DNA of 64,000 nt from Melioribacteraceae bacterium (GTDB lineage Bacteria > Bacteroidota > Ignavibacteria > Ignavibacteriales > Melioribacteraceae): assembly GCA_021739765.1 (NCBI GenBank), contig JAIPBD010000017.1, forward strand, positions 1 through 64,000, given 5' to 3'. A program made the position numbers and the translations under genes. Numbering within the stretch: the first letter of the stretch is position 1; each line of letters opens with the position of its first letter. The notes beneath the pieces were generated by a model. That model saw only the letters and a list, made by a program, of their open reading frames with translations, searched no databases and was not told where the DNA came from. Positions 19,618-28,406 of this stretch are shown here, piece by piece.

Positions 19618-21533
19618 AAGCACCGGAAGAAAGTGTTGACGGACTAAGGGTAAATTATCTGATTATCTTTTTAAGCGGAATGAGTCTGTTCATTGGAGCG
19701 GTTCTCATTTTTATGCTTATTATTCAACAAGTGTTCGGTAGATATGATCTTCGTCAAATTCTGCCGACAACTTCGAATCTGTCTTTGATGTTCGAAGATG
19801 AAGCAAGCGTGGCTGTTTTATATTCAAAATACACAGAAGTTATGTTACCCGAAGGCAGTACTTGGATTAACGATAATGTTGCTACTTGGGAAAGATTTGT
19901 CAGACAAAACAAAATGGTTGCTGAAGTTATTCAAGACGAAGACATCGAATTGGGAAATCACTTTAAGTATTCATTAATTGCACTTCCCGGTTGTCTTGCG
20001 CTAAGTGATAAACAAGTAGTTCAATTAAAAAAATTCATTGAGCAGGGCGGAAGTGTTTTTGCCTCAAGTGGTACGGGATCATTTTCCAACGAAGGCAAAT
20101 GGAAAGGATGGCAGTTCTTCACCGAAGTATTTGGATTAAATTTCTCCAGAGAAATTCTTCCGGAGGAAACTTATCGTCGTCACACATTAAGAGGCAATAT
20201 TCCGATTACAGCGGGCATTCCTACCGGATTTTCCTTAAAAATAGCCACATGGGATCGACCGATTTATGCCGAAATCCTGGAACCTAGAGCTAATCAAGTA
20301 AGTTTTTGGTACGATTACAGAAGAGAAGCCGGTTTGGTTCAGGAAGAGATTCAAAAAAGCGCCGGAATTGCTCATGGCACTTATGGTAACGGAAGATGGG
20401 TTTGGATGGGATTTGAATTCAATTCCGTGATCGGACAAACTGAAGATTATGTCTATTTTGATAAGCTTTTTATAAACAGTGTAAACTGGCTGTTAAACCG
20501 ACCAACCGTATTTATTCACGATTGGCCTTCACCTTACGAAGCCGCCGCGGTTTTAATTCCTACAATTGATGAGCAAGCTGGAAATATCAGCAACCTCTCA
20601 TCGGTTTTAAATGCCAGTACTATTTCCGCGACAATTTTTATGGATCCATACGATGAAGATATAACGTCATCTTTGCTGAGACCATTGGCAGGTATCGCGG
20701 ATTTCGGGGTTATCGGTGATGTTGGATTTAAAGAAACTATAATCGATACAACCAATAAACTGTATAAAAAAGAATCGCAGTTTGCTGTTTTAAAAGCAGC
20801 GAGAGACACACTCAAAAAATTAGCCGGTGAAGATCCAATCGGATTTAGACCAACGTATCAGTTTTTCGACGAAAATACTCTGCAAGCATTAAGTGCGTAT
20901 GATTATAAATTTATGATAACCGATTCTTCCGCCGACAGGTCAGTTCCGAGACTTGAGATACGTGAAGAAAAACCAATTATAATTCTAACTAAAACAAGTC
21001 GGGATGATTACACGGTTGTACGGGATTTTGGCTTAAAATCAGCAGAGTTTCAGAGATACACTTACATAGAAGATATTGACCGGATACTGTTCGAAGGGGG
21101 ATTATATATTCTTCAACTCCACACCAGTCAGCAATTGAAGGGAAATTATATCGGTGTAATTAACGAACTGACTAAATACATGCGAAACAAAAAAATGTGG
21201 CTTCCGTCAATTCAAGAGTTAAGTGAATGGTGGATTAGGAGAGGTCGCATCGAAATTAAACATGAAGTTCGAAGCGCAAGAAGGTTTATGGTGGAAGTTA
21301 CAAATCCAGCCAAAATAGCTACAAAAGATGTTTTAGTTGAAATTCATTTAAATAAAAAAATAGAAAATATTAAAGTTTCATCCGAAATTATTGGTACTCC
21401 TTTGCCGAAATATGATTTCGATTCTAAAACCCAATTGGTAACATTTTATTTTGATGTTTTGGAAGCTGGAGAATCAAGAGCTTATTTGCTTGATTTTGAC
21501 AATTTCGGTGAAAAATCAGTGGAATTATTTTAG
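19608..21533 (+). CDS. Membrane-anchored polysaccharide-deacetylase-like protein, catalytic motifs degraded
   Basis: The GTG start at 19608 has GAGGA 9 nt upstream; an ATG two codons later is the alternative. A transmembrane helix (~15-38) anchors a large extracytoplasmic part. Residues ~60-300 resemble a glutamine-amidotransferase/ThuA-like fold (LIALPGCLALSD, then GGSVFASSGTGS). Residues ~305-540 follow the order of a NodB-type deacetylase: AAVLIPTIDEQ where the catalytic Asp lies, IGDVGFKE where an HxxxxH zinc site would be expected, then GFRPTYQFFDE, then ILQLHTS. The expected zinc-binding His pair is missing, so activity is doubtful. A beta-domain ends the protein. By position it matches the modifying enzyme of other exopolysaccharide operons (PgaB, PelA). 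The fold assignments are inference. Confidence 0.6.
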   Translation: MEMKAPEESVDGLRVNYLIIFLSGMSLFIGAVLIFMLIIQQVFGRYDLRQILPTTSNLSLMFEDEASVAVLYSKYTEVMLPEGSTWINDNVATWERFVRQNKMVAEVIQDEDIELGNHFKYSLIALPGCLALSDKQVVQLKKFIEQGGSVFASSGTGSFSNEGKWKGWQFFTEVFGLNFSREILPEETYRRHTLRGNIPITAGIPTGFSLKIATWDRPIYAEILEPRANQVSFWYDYRREAGLVQEEIQKSAGIAHGTYGNGRWVWMGFEFNSVIGQTEDYVYFDKLFINSVNWLLNRPTVFIHDWPSPYEAAAVLIPTIDEQAGNISNLSSVLNASTISATIFMDPYDEDITSSLLRPLAGIADFGVIGDVGFKETIIDTTNKLYKKESQFAVLKAARDTLKKLAGEDPIGFRPTYQFFDENTLQALSAYDYKFMITDSSADRSVPRLEIREEKPIIILTKTSRDDYTVVRDFGLKSAEFQRYTYIEDIDRILFEGGLYILQLHTSQQLKGNYIGVINELTKYMRNKKMWLPSIQELSEWWIRRGRIEIKHEVRSARRFMVEVTNPAKIATKDVLVEIHLNKKIENIKVSSEIIGTPLPKYDFDSKTQLVTFYFDVLEAGESRAYLLDFDNFGEKSVELF

Positions 21534-21542
21534 GTATTCCCC

Positions 21543-23372
21543 ATGAAGTATAAAATTAAAATAATTCTTGGTTTGATATCCATTCTAATTGCCTCAAGCC
21601 TTTCGCTCAGTTGTGTGGAATCTATCGTAGGTGATACCAGCGGAAGCCCTTCGATCACAATATTTTCTCCGGTTAGTGGTGATTCGGTTCAAATCGGTAA
21701 AAATAATCTTGTTTACACGGCTGAGGATTATTTTGGGGGAGAGGGAATCGAACGTTATGAAATTTATTTGAATTCTGACCTTGATACCGTAGTTACTGTA
21801 GTTGATAATCAAAATCCTACCCTTCCGCTTATGATTGGAGAGGAATTATTAAACACCACAATTTCTTATCAAGTAGGCGTATTCAACATCGCCGGAAGTT
21901 CAGACTGGTCTGATTTATATACAAATATTTTTGTTCGGCCGAATACAAGTCCTCCTGATGCGCCGGATAGCTTGTTCCTCGAAAAATTGTCTGATAGTGA
22001 GGTGCTTCTAATTTGGAATGATAATTCAACTAATGAAGCAGGTTTTCAAATATGGCGGAGCATTGGAAATAACCAAAACTATGGTTCGCAGCCAATCGCG
22101 ACAATGTCAGCAAATAGTAACGCGTTTGCGGATGCGGGTTTAGCGCTCACCACAACAATCTATTTTTACAAAGTGAGGGCGGTTAATACTTATGGCAATT
22201 CCGATTACACAGAAGAAGTGTCAACCGGAAATATCGTTGTCAGCGGTAACAAACCAACAAATCTTGTCGGAGAGGCACTTGGGAAATCCAAAGTTAAATT
22301 AACATGGGACGATAATTCCAACAACGAGGTCGGCTTTGAAATCCAAATATCTACCGCAACTTCCAGTTGGAGCAGATTTGCCGCAGTTTCCCGCGATACG
22401 GAAGAATACACAGTTACGGGATTAACGAGTTTAACAACATATAGCTTTAGAATCGGCGCTTTGACGAATCCTACTGTTTATTCTGATCCGGTTACCGTTA
22501 CAACCGCGCGTATCGATGTGGAACCTCCGTCTCAATTAGTTGCCGAATACGATTCTACTACTCAGGTAGTAACATTATCGTGGCAAATAAATACGGTATT
22601 TGCAAACCAATCGTTAATTGAACGGAAAATTGGTAATTCGAATTCCTTCACTCAAATAGGAACAGTAGATTTTTCTGCGGCTAACAATAATGAGTATAGT
22701 GATACAGATCTAACCCAGAATTCTGTGCACACTTATCGGGTCAGACTCGCCACTACTGAAGATTTCAATACTGATTATACAAATGAAGTATCGGTAAGCA
22801 TTGGTAAACTACCTCCGATTCCACCCTCGACGATGACAATTACCGAGCTAATTCCCGGAACGTCTTTCAGATTATCGTGGAAGGATAATTCCAGTAACGA
22901 GGAGCGGTTCGAAATATTTAGTAAAGAAACTTCCGGCGGTACTTATTCTTTATATGTCACGGTGAATCCGAATATCAAAACTTATGATGTCAGCGGATTA
23001 GATCCATCGATACATTATTACTTTAAAGTACGAGCGTACAATGAATCCGGTGGTGAATCCATATTCTCCAATGAGGTGGTTACTCCAATACCTGCTCCAA
23101 CAAACTTGGATGGTACAGCCAGTTCCGATCCGTTGCAAATTGTTCTGACTTGGGACGATAATTCAGGTACAGAAAAAGGATTTATTATTGAAAGGCGGTT
23201 CGCGGGCGGAGGCGCTTATACCGAAGTCTTTGTGAGCGTGGAAAATGTCGAAACTTACACGGATAACAGTATATTCCGTGGAAGTTCTTATGAATACAGA
23301 ATAAAAGCTTATGATAATGAAACGGAATCAGCTTACTCAAGTGTTTTAAGGGTAACAGTTCCTTCTAAATAA
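21543..23372 (+). CDS. FN3-repeat lipoprotein
   Basis: The 609-residue protein begins with a lipoprotein-type signal peptide ending ASSLSLSC. An Ig-like domain (~35-135) is followed by about five fibronectin type III repeats, each with LxWxDNS near the start and YxFKVRAYN or YEYRIKAYDN near the end. It starts 9 nt after the previous stop and ends 1 nt before the next start, so it is in the same operon. It has no T9SS tail, unlike the two surface proteins at the left end. A periplasmic or outer-membrane-attached binding or structural role is likely, possibly holding polysaccharide. Confidence 0.82.
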   Translation: MKYKIKIILGLISILIASSLSLSCVESIVGDTSGSPSITIFSPVSGDSVQIGKNNLVYTAEDYFGGEGIERYEIYLNSDLDTVVTVVDNQNPTLPLMIGEELLNTTISYQVGVFNIAGSSDWSDLYTNIFVRPNTSPPDAPDSLFLEKLSDSEVLLIWNDNSTNEAGFQIWRSIGNNQNYGSQPIATMSANSNAFADAGLALTTTIYFYKVRAVNTYGNSDYTEEVSTGNIVVSGNKPTNLVGEALGKSKVKLTWDDNSNNEVGFEIQISTATSSWSRFAAVSRDTEEYTVTGLTSLTTYSFRIGALTNPTVYSDPVTVTTARIDVEPPSQLVAEYDSTTQVVTLSWQINTVFANQSLIERKIGNSNSFTQIGTVDFSAANNNEYSDTDLTQNSVHTYRVRLATTEDFNTDYTNEVSVSIGKLPPIPPSTMTITELIPGTSFRLSWKDNSSNEERFEIFSKETSGGTYSLYVTVNPNIKTYDVSGLDPSIHYYFKVRAYNESGGESIFSNEVVTPIPAPTNLDGTASSDPLQIVLTWDDNSGTEKGFIIERRFAGGGAYTEVFVSVENVETYTDNSIFRGSSYEYRIKAYDNETESAYSSVLRVTVPSK

Positions 23373-23373
23373 T

Positions 23374-25326
23374 ATGATAAAAGAGATAAATAAAAAATTA
23401 TTCGAAAATCAGCTTGGTGATATTCCTCTATTAATAATTGATGAGGAAGGGAAAATAATAGCTGCGAATAAAATATCGAGAAGAATGTTTCCGATTATTA
23501 GCAACGATATCTCATTTTATGATATGTTTGGAAATTTAATATCCCAAAATATTCGAAAATCAATATTCGAATCCGGAATACAAAACCGTATTTTTAAAGC
23601 CAGTTATAAAATTGAAAAGGCGGTTGATGAGGATATTGAATATCAAATTACGGTTTCACCATTTAACTCACATGATGAAATTCAATATTTTGTAACTCTA
23701 ATTCCTTTAAAAGACAAGTATCATCAACAGAATGTATACATCTACAAATCTGATTTAGATGATATCATTCAGGATGTTGATTTGCGTAACATTATCGGGA
23801 AGATAAAGTCTTCCTTTCCTTTCACTTTTATTGGAAAGGTTAAGGTTTCCAATGAAGTTGATACTATCGGATTTCCCATTTGGGTCAAAGATGCCAACCG
23901 CAAATTTGTCCTATCCAATAATAAGTTCGCTTCTACTCAAGAATTGAACAATAATGAAATTGAAGGCAGAATTGGTGAAGATTTTCAAACGGAAATTTCT
24001 AAACAATTATATGATGATGTCGATGCATTTATTAAAGATACGGCAAATTCGGTTGTTATAGAAAAGTATTACGCTCAGCAAACACAAGGCAAGTACGGTA
24101 TAAAAATTTCCGCGGAATCACCAATTTACGATTTAGATCAAAATGTTATAGGCTACATCGGATTCACTAAATATATGGATGAAAAAGATTTAGAATCTGA
24201 TAATCCCGTTGCGATTAAATATATAAATTCCACTAAAAAAGAAGCGCAGGTTGAAATGGACGATATTTTACTCCAAACAAGTCCCGAACCAATTTTTATT
24301 TATGAAACCGATAATTTAAAGTTTGTTGAAGTGAACGATGTTGCTTTAAAACTTTACGGTTACAAAAGGGAAGAGTTTCTCCAAATGGATTTGACAGATC
24401 TTTATGCTCCTGAAGATATTCAAACTCTTATTGAGTCCTCGACCGATAAATCAACTACGGGCAGTTTTAGCGGTCCCTGGAGACATAAAACCAAACCGGG
24501 AAAATCGATCCTGGTTGAGATTAGTAAATCATCAGTCACTTTCAGAGGCAAAGAGGTTAATATAAATGTTGTTAGGGATGTAACCGAAAAATTAGAAATG
24601 GAGAAAAAGCTAAAATCGTACAAGGCAACATTTGATAATTCCAATGATTTGATTTTTCTTGTTGATAAAAGTGGTTTTATAACTCACTCTAATGATAGAG
24701 TAAAAGTTGAATTAGGGTACTCGAAATCAGATTTGGAACAAAAACAATTTCTATCGATTGTTAGTGATGAAGATAGAGCCAATTTAAATTCGATGATATT
24801 ACAATCAAGCAAGAAGGAAGCCACAACTCTGGATGTGGGAATCAAGAAAAGCTCAAGTGGAATAATTCAAGCCCACTTAAATGCGATTCCAATATTGGAT
24901 TATAAAGACCAAATTGATTCGTATAATTTTACTCTCACAACTTTAAATTCCGACGCTAATCGCAGTTCTTCCTCCGGGCAAACGGTCGTTGCTGCTTCAA
25001 GTAAAGAAGGACTTGATACTTCGTTTTTATCAAATTTATTCCATGAATTATTGACTCCGGTGAATGTAATTATTGGTTTCGCACACGAAATTTATGATAA
25101 TATTGAAAATCCAAACGCCGAACAAAGAGAGGCCGCCGAAATTATTCAAGAAAATCAAAAAATTCTAATTCATACAATGGATACTGCTGCTGAGTACGCT
25201 TCTTTGCACGCGAATAAAATATCCGTTTCGCCAACAAATATTAAATTCATCGAAATTCTGGATGATATTCAGTCAAACACAAAAAAAAGTTGCGCAATCG
25301 AGAGGCATAGAGTTTTCTTATGGTAA
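23374..25326 (+). CDS. PAS-domain hybrid histidine kinase, N-terminal part (frameshifted)
   Basis: This 650-residue ORF holds an N-terminal PAS-like region (~10-115) and three further PAS domains (~150-275, ~290-410, ~412-525). The HisKA dimerisation helix has the H-box FHELLTPVN with phospho-acceptor His557. No transmembrane segment is visible, so it is a cytoplasmic sensor. After LDDIQSNTKK the frame runs into a nonsense tail. Dropping one A from the A8 run at 25281-25288 continues as KVAQSRGIEFSYG in the next ORF, giving a 966-residue protein. It follows the FN3 gene by 1 nt and is the last gene of the run, so I infer that it senses or controls the export locus. Confidence 0.85.
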   Translation: MIKEINKKLFENQLGDIPLLIIDEEGKIIAANKISRRMFPIISNDISFYDMFGNLISQNIRKSIFESGIQNRIFKASYKIEKAVDEDIEYQITVSPFNSHDEIQYFVTLIPLKDKYHQQNVYIYKSDLDDIIQDVDLRNIIGKIKSSFPFTFIGKVKVSNEVDTIGFPIWVKDANRKFVLSNNKFASTQELNNNEIEGRIGEDFQTEISKQLYDDVDAFIKDTANSVVIEKYYAQQTQGKYGIKISAESPIYDLDQNVIGYIGFTKYMDEKDLESDNPVAIKYINSTKKEAQVEMDDILLQTSPEPIFIYETDNLKFVEVNDVALKLYGYKREEFLQMDLTDLYAPEDIQTLIESSTDKSTTGSFSGPWRHKTKPGKSILVEISKSSVTFRGKEVNINVVRDVTEKLEMEKKLKSYKATFDNSNDLIFLVDKSGFITHSNDRVKVELGYSKSDLEQKQFLSIVSDEDRANLNSMILQSSKKEATTLDVGIKKSSSGIIQAHLNAIPILDYKDQIDSYNFTLTTLNSDANRSSSSGQTVVAASSKEGLDTSFLSNLFHELLTPVNVIIGFAHEIYDNIENPNAEQREAAEIIQENQKILIHTMDTAAEYASLHANKISVSPTNIKFIEILDDIQSNTKKSCAIERHRVFLW

Positions 25327-26275
25327 AATTTCCTCCTCACTTTTTGTTGAATCGGATTTAAGCAAATTTCAAACTTTGCTTTCACTATTAATAAAGTTTT
25401 CACTTCAAATTACTCAAGAAAAAAGGCTTTATCTATCAGCGTACCAGTTGGATAATGACAATTGCATAATCGGTGTTCGTGATAGCCGAACGGTGGTAAG
25501 CGATCGATTATCCTCCGGATTAAAAGAAGTACTCGAAGACGATGAAAGCGTTGTCAGACATAAATTCGGATTTTCAAGATTTGAAATCAGACTCGCACGA
25601 AAACTGATTCATTTATTGGGTGGAGATTCTGAAGTAATTATGAAAGCCGGCAGCCCAACCGAATTTGGATTTCTCTTCCCATTAGTATTTGACACTACAA
25701 ATCTAAATGAATTAACTGGTAATAAAAAAGAAGAAAAAATTGAGAAATCTGAAACCGAAGCGGAAGATGAGGTCGTAGTTCAAGGAGAGAAAAATAAAAT
25801 TGAACATGAAAAAGAAGAGAAAATTGAAATTCCTGAACCAAAACCCGAACCGAAACCTACTGCTCCGGTAGCTCAACCACCGGCTCCCAAAAAAGATATT
25901 GATCTAAAATCACTATCATGCCTTTATGTCGAAGATCAGGTTGATTCTCAAATTCTGTTTAAAGTACAAATGAAGGAATTAAAATCTGTTCAATTTGCAA
26001 ATAGTGTTGAAGAAGCAATGCCGAAATTAGAATCCGGTGAGTTCGATTTTATCGTTTTGGATATGAATTTACAAGGTGAGTATAATGGTCTGGACGCGCT
26101 CAGAATTATTCAACAGATGCCTGGTTACGAAAACAAACCTATGATTGCGGCAACTGCTTATGTATTACCGGGAGATCGGGATAAATTTATCGCCGCCGGA
26201 TTTACTGATTTTATTTCAAAACCAATTTTGCGTGATAAAATGATCGGTGTACTTGCTAAAGTGATGGGGAATTAA
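25262..26275 (+). CDS. PAS hybrid histidine kinase, C-terminal part: degraded HATPase plus receiver domain
   Basis: Homologous coding begins at about 25289, after the A8 run. The first ~130 residues have the layout of a HATPase_c domain: a helix where the N-box should be (FQTLLSLLIKFSL, without the key Asn), GVRDSRTVV in place of DxGxG, and FGFSRFEIRLARKLIHLLGG in place of the G2 region. The ATP-binding residues are largely lost. A Glu/Lys/Pro-rich linker (~150-205) leads to a receiver domain with SCLYVEDQ, the phospho-Asp in IVLDMNL and the Lys in ISKPI. The receiver looks intact. The C-terminus overlaps the convergent DUF2062 gene by 20 nt. Confidence 0.82.
   Translation: MIFSQTQKKVAQSRGIEFSYGKISSSLFVESDLSKFQTLLSLLIKFSLQITQEKRLYLSAYQLDNDNCIIGVRDSRTVVSDRLSSGLKEVLEDDESVVRHKFGFSRFEIRLARKLIHLLGGDSEVIMKAGSPTEFGFLFPLVFDTTNLNELTGNKKEEKIEKSETEAEDEVVVQGEKNKIEHEKEEKIEIPEPKPEPKPTAPVAQPPAPKKDIDLKSLSCLYVEDQVDSQILFKVQMKELKSVQFANSVEEAMPKLESGEFDFIVLDMNLQGEYNGLDALRIIQQMPGYENKPMIAATAYVLPGDRDKFIAAGFTDFISKPILRDKMIGVLAKVMGN
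25281..25288 (+). other. A8 run with frameshift in the PAS hybrid kinase
   Basis: Eight consecutive A lie at the junction of the two kinase ORFs. Seven A would read ACA AAA AAA GTT and join NTKK to VAQSRG without a break. Homopolymers of this length are prone to sequencing error and to replication or transcription slippage. Confidence 0.85.
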
Positions 26276-26780
26276 GAACGCCGGTTTCGGGATTTCGATT
26301 GTGTTTGTTTCTGTACATCACAACTATTTTATATGTCAACACATAAGTTAATATCGAGTAGATAATTGCCTGTGTCAACCCGCCAACAAAATATACCAGC
26401 AATCCATGGCTGCCTAAATTTATAATGCTTTCTATGCTCGGTGAATCGATAATTTTTCTAAAACTTTCCCAGGTTATTTCAATTCCGGTTGCTTTTTCGC
26501 CTATCACAAATGTTATATAGTATAATGGCAAAGCAGTTAACGGGTTCGAGATCATTGTTGCGGGATATGACAAAATTAGCTTACACCGGAATAACAAATT
26601 GAGTGGAATTATAACGATTGTTTGTAATCCTATCGGGATTAACGTTCCAATAAAAATACCCAAAGTTAAACTTTGGGCGATGATTTTTGTACTTATATCA
26701 AGACTGATGATTTTATGAAGGTACTTTCGAAATGTTTCTTTTCGGAAGAGTGATTTCAGTTTGGCGGTAGTTATTTTCAT
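26256..26780 (-). CDS. DUF2062 membrane protein
   Basis: The protein has 174 residues and three or four hydrophobic segments. It has the features of the DUF2062 family, including the early GIFIGTLIP phrase and the SNPLTALPLYY phrase around residue 80. DUF2062 proteins are small inner-membrane proteins of unknown biochemical role that often sit near glycosyltransferases. Its start follows the stop of the upstream minus-strand gene with no gap (TAAATG), so the two are co-transcribed. Its 3' end overlaps the kinase gene on the other strand by 20 nt. Confidence 0.82.
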   Translation of the reverse strand: MKITTAKLKSLFRKETFRKYLHKIISLDISTKIIAQSLTLGIFIGTLIPIGLQTIVIIPLNLLFRCKLILSYPATMISNPLTALPLYYITFVIGEKATGIEITWESFRKIIDSPSIESIINLGSHGLLVYFVGGLTQAIIYSILTYVLTYKIVVMYRNKHNRNPETGVLNSPSL

Positions 26781-27476
26781 TTATTTAGTTTCAGCTATAT
26801 ACGAAAGATTGTAACGATGCTTTAATGAGTTCAACATTGAAAAAATTTTGGTTTTCGAAGCTATCAATTTATTAGCAGATATCTTAACTTTTTTTAGCTC
26901 GAATACATTTGGGAAGCACATTCTCCCATTTGCATAACTATACATTAGAAACAGGTTTATATAATCCACAAAAAATAAGAATTTTCTTCTAAATCTTACC
27001 GTCTCTTCTTCGAACCCTAATTTCCTTATGGTATTTTGACTTAAAAAGTACGAAACGCCAACGATGTATAATTTATTCTGCAAATTATTTCTTTCGATTT
27101 CATCAATTATTTTTAGCAATCCCATCAAATAATAAATCATAATTTGTTTTTTTGCATCATCACCGCGATGTTTCCATTTCATATTTATCAGATAATCGAA
27201 GCTGTTTCCATTATGTATTTCAAGTGTTTCGTCATCCATTTTTACACCCAATAACATCGGGGAATAATATTTTAAAAATCCGGTTAAACGAAGTATCGGA
27301 GCTAATGAGAAATGTGCAATCGGCTTTAAAATTGGCACTAAAATAAGAATTAAAGGAAAATAAATTTGTTCTATTGCTAAATATAAAACAGCAGCTCCCA
27401 TCAACAGCACTATTACAGCCATCGACCATTGAATTGGCTTGGGAAAGAGATAAATGTTCTTGCGTGATTTTTCCAT
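26781..27476 (-). CDS. Hypothetical membrane protein with soluble C-terminal domain
   Basis: The start ATG has GGGAG 6 nt upstream. Residues ~17-60 contain two hydrophobic segments; the remaining ~170 residues are soluble and basic. I do not recognise the family. One phrase, LSQNTIRKLGFEEE, resembles the C-terminal helix-turn of GNAT acetyltransferases, where an Asn precedes a helix and a Gly-Phe turn. That is too little to call function. It forms a two-gene operon with the DUF2062 gene, which points to an envelope-related role. Confidence 0.7.
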   Translation of the reverse strand: MEKSRKNIYLFPKPIQWSMAVIVLLMGAAVLYLAIEQIYFPLILILVPILKPIAHFSLAPILRLTGFLKYYSPMLLGVKMDDETLEIHNGNSFDYLINMKWKHRGDDAKKQIMIYYLMGLLKIIDEIERNNLQNKLYIVGVSYFLSQNTIRKLGFEEETVRFRRKFLFFVDYINLFLMYSYANGRMCFPNVFELKKVKISANKLIASKTKIFSMLNSLKHRYNLSYIAETK

Positions 27477-27562
27477 CTGTAACTCCCAATTTTCCGCTCC
27501 AATTTATTCGCTTCGTTTTAACTTGATGTTAATTCAACATTATTTGGTAATTAAATTCTGAC

Positions 27563-27616
27563 TTGACAATTCCCTCGTCACATTCTATTTTTGCCATACA
27601 TATGTATGGTAAAAAT
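27563..27616 (+). promoter_or_regulatory. lexA promoter and overlapping palindromic operator candidate
   Basis: TTGACA (27563-27568) lies 17 nt upstream of TATTTT (27586-27591). The -10 region is overlapped by a perfect 16-bp palindrome CCATACATATGTATGG (27594-27609). Its flanks continue the symmetry, ATTTTTG on the left and TAAAAAT on the right, giving a 30-bp palindrome with one mismatched pair. A site overlapping the promoter is what an autoregulated repressor would use. The leader to the lexA ATG is about 140 nt. Confidence 0.65.
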
Positions 27617-27739
27617 GTTATCTTTGTTTTGGCTGTACGAATCATGCAAATTAAAATGTGACTCACGTGCCGTAGGTTTATCCGATCCATAAAATAGAAG
27701 TAAAAAGTCGGTACGAACAGAGATAAAAGGAAGCTCAAA

Positions 27740-28363
27740 ATGTCAAAAGAATTAACAAACATTCAGCAAAAAATTCTTGATTATATTATTGATAGGAAAA
27801 CCTCAATTGGTATTCCGCCCTCGCTTGCTGAAATTGCGGAAAATTTCAATTACAGGAATCGTGCAACCGTGCAGCAACATTTAGCTTCGATCGAAAGGAA
27901 AGGATATATCAAAAGAAATCCCAAAATTGCCCGTGGAATTGAAGTAACGCTTGAGGAAAAGTTTTTTATTCCTCGACCGGTTATAGGCGAAGTTGCCGCC
28001 GGTAACCCTCTTACGATTTACCCCGATTCGCTGGATTCGATTGAACTTCCTACAATTGCCCGGATGCCCAAGGATTCGTTTCTGCTTCGTGTAAAGGGGG
28101 ATAGTTTGAAAGACGCTTACATCTTTACCGGAGATGTTGTTATCGTAAATCCTAACCTTGAACCCCGTGACGGTCATTTTGTAACAGCCGTTCTGGATGA
28201 TGCCGCGGTGGTTAAAAGGTTTTATAAAAAATCCCATAAAATTGAACTCCATTCGGAAAATCCGGAGTATGAACCTATCGTAATCGAGAAAGATTATTCC
28301 GGCTTTAAACTCGTTGGAGTTGTTGTCGGTGTTTATAGAAGCATGGAACGAAAAGTCGGTTGA
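27740..28363 (+). CDS. lexA: LexA repressor
   Basis: LexA represses SOS genes and cleaves itself when bound to RecA filaments. The 207-residue protein has an N-terminal winged helix-turn-helix (~1-70, opening LTNIQQKILDYI) and a C-terminal S24 peptidase domain. The cleavage pair Ala87-Gly88 lies in GEVAAGNPL, the catalytic Ser122 in VKGDSL, and Lys159 in AVVKRF. All are in the expected places, so self-cleavage should work. AAAGGAAG lies upstream of the start. It is followed on the same strand by two alkylation-repair-like genes, which suggests a small damage-response operon under its own control. Confidence 0.95.
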   Translation: MSKELTNIQQKILDYIIDRKTSIGIPPSLAEIAENFNYRNRATVQQHLASIERKGYIKRNPKIARGIEVTLEEKFFIPRPVIGEVAAGNPLTIYPDSLDSIELPTIARMPKDSFLLRVKGDSLKDAYIFTGDVVIVNPNLEPRDGHFVTAVLDDAAVVKRFYKKSHKIELHSENPEYEPIVIEKDYSGFKLVGVVVGVYRSMERKVG

Positions 28364-28406
28364 AATGAAGTTCCGGCAAACAATAATTTCTTGGGGAGAA
28401 ATTGAA

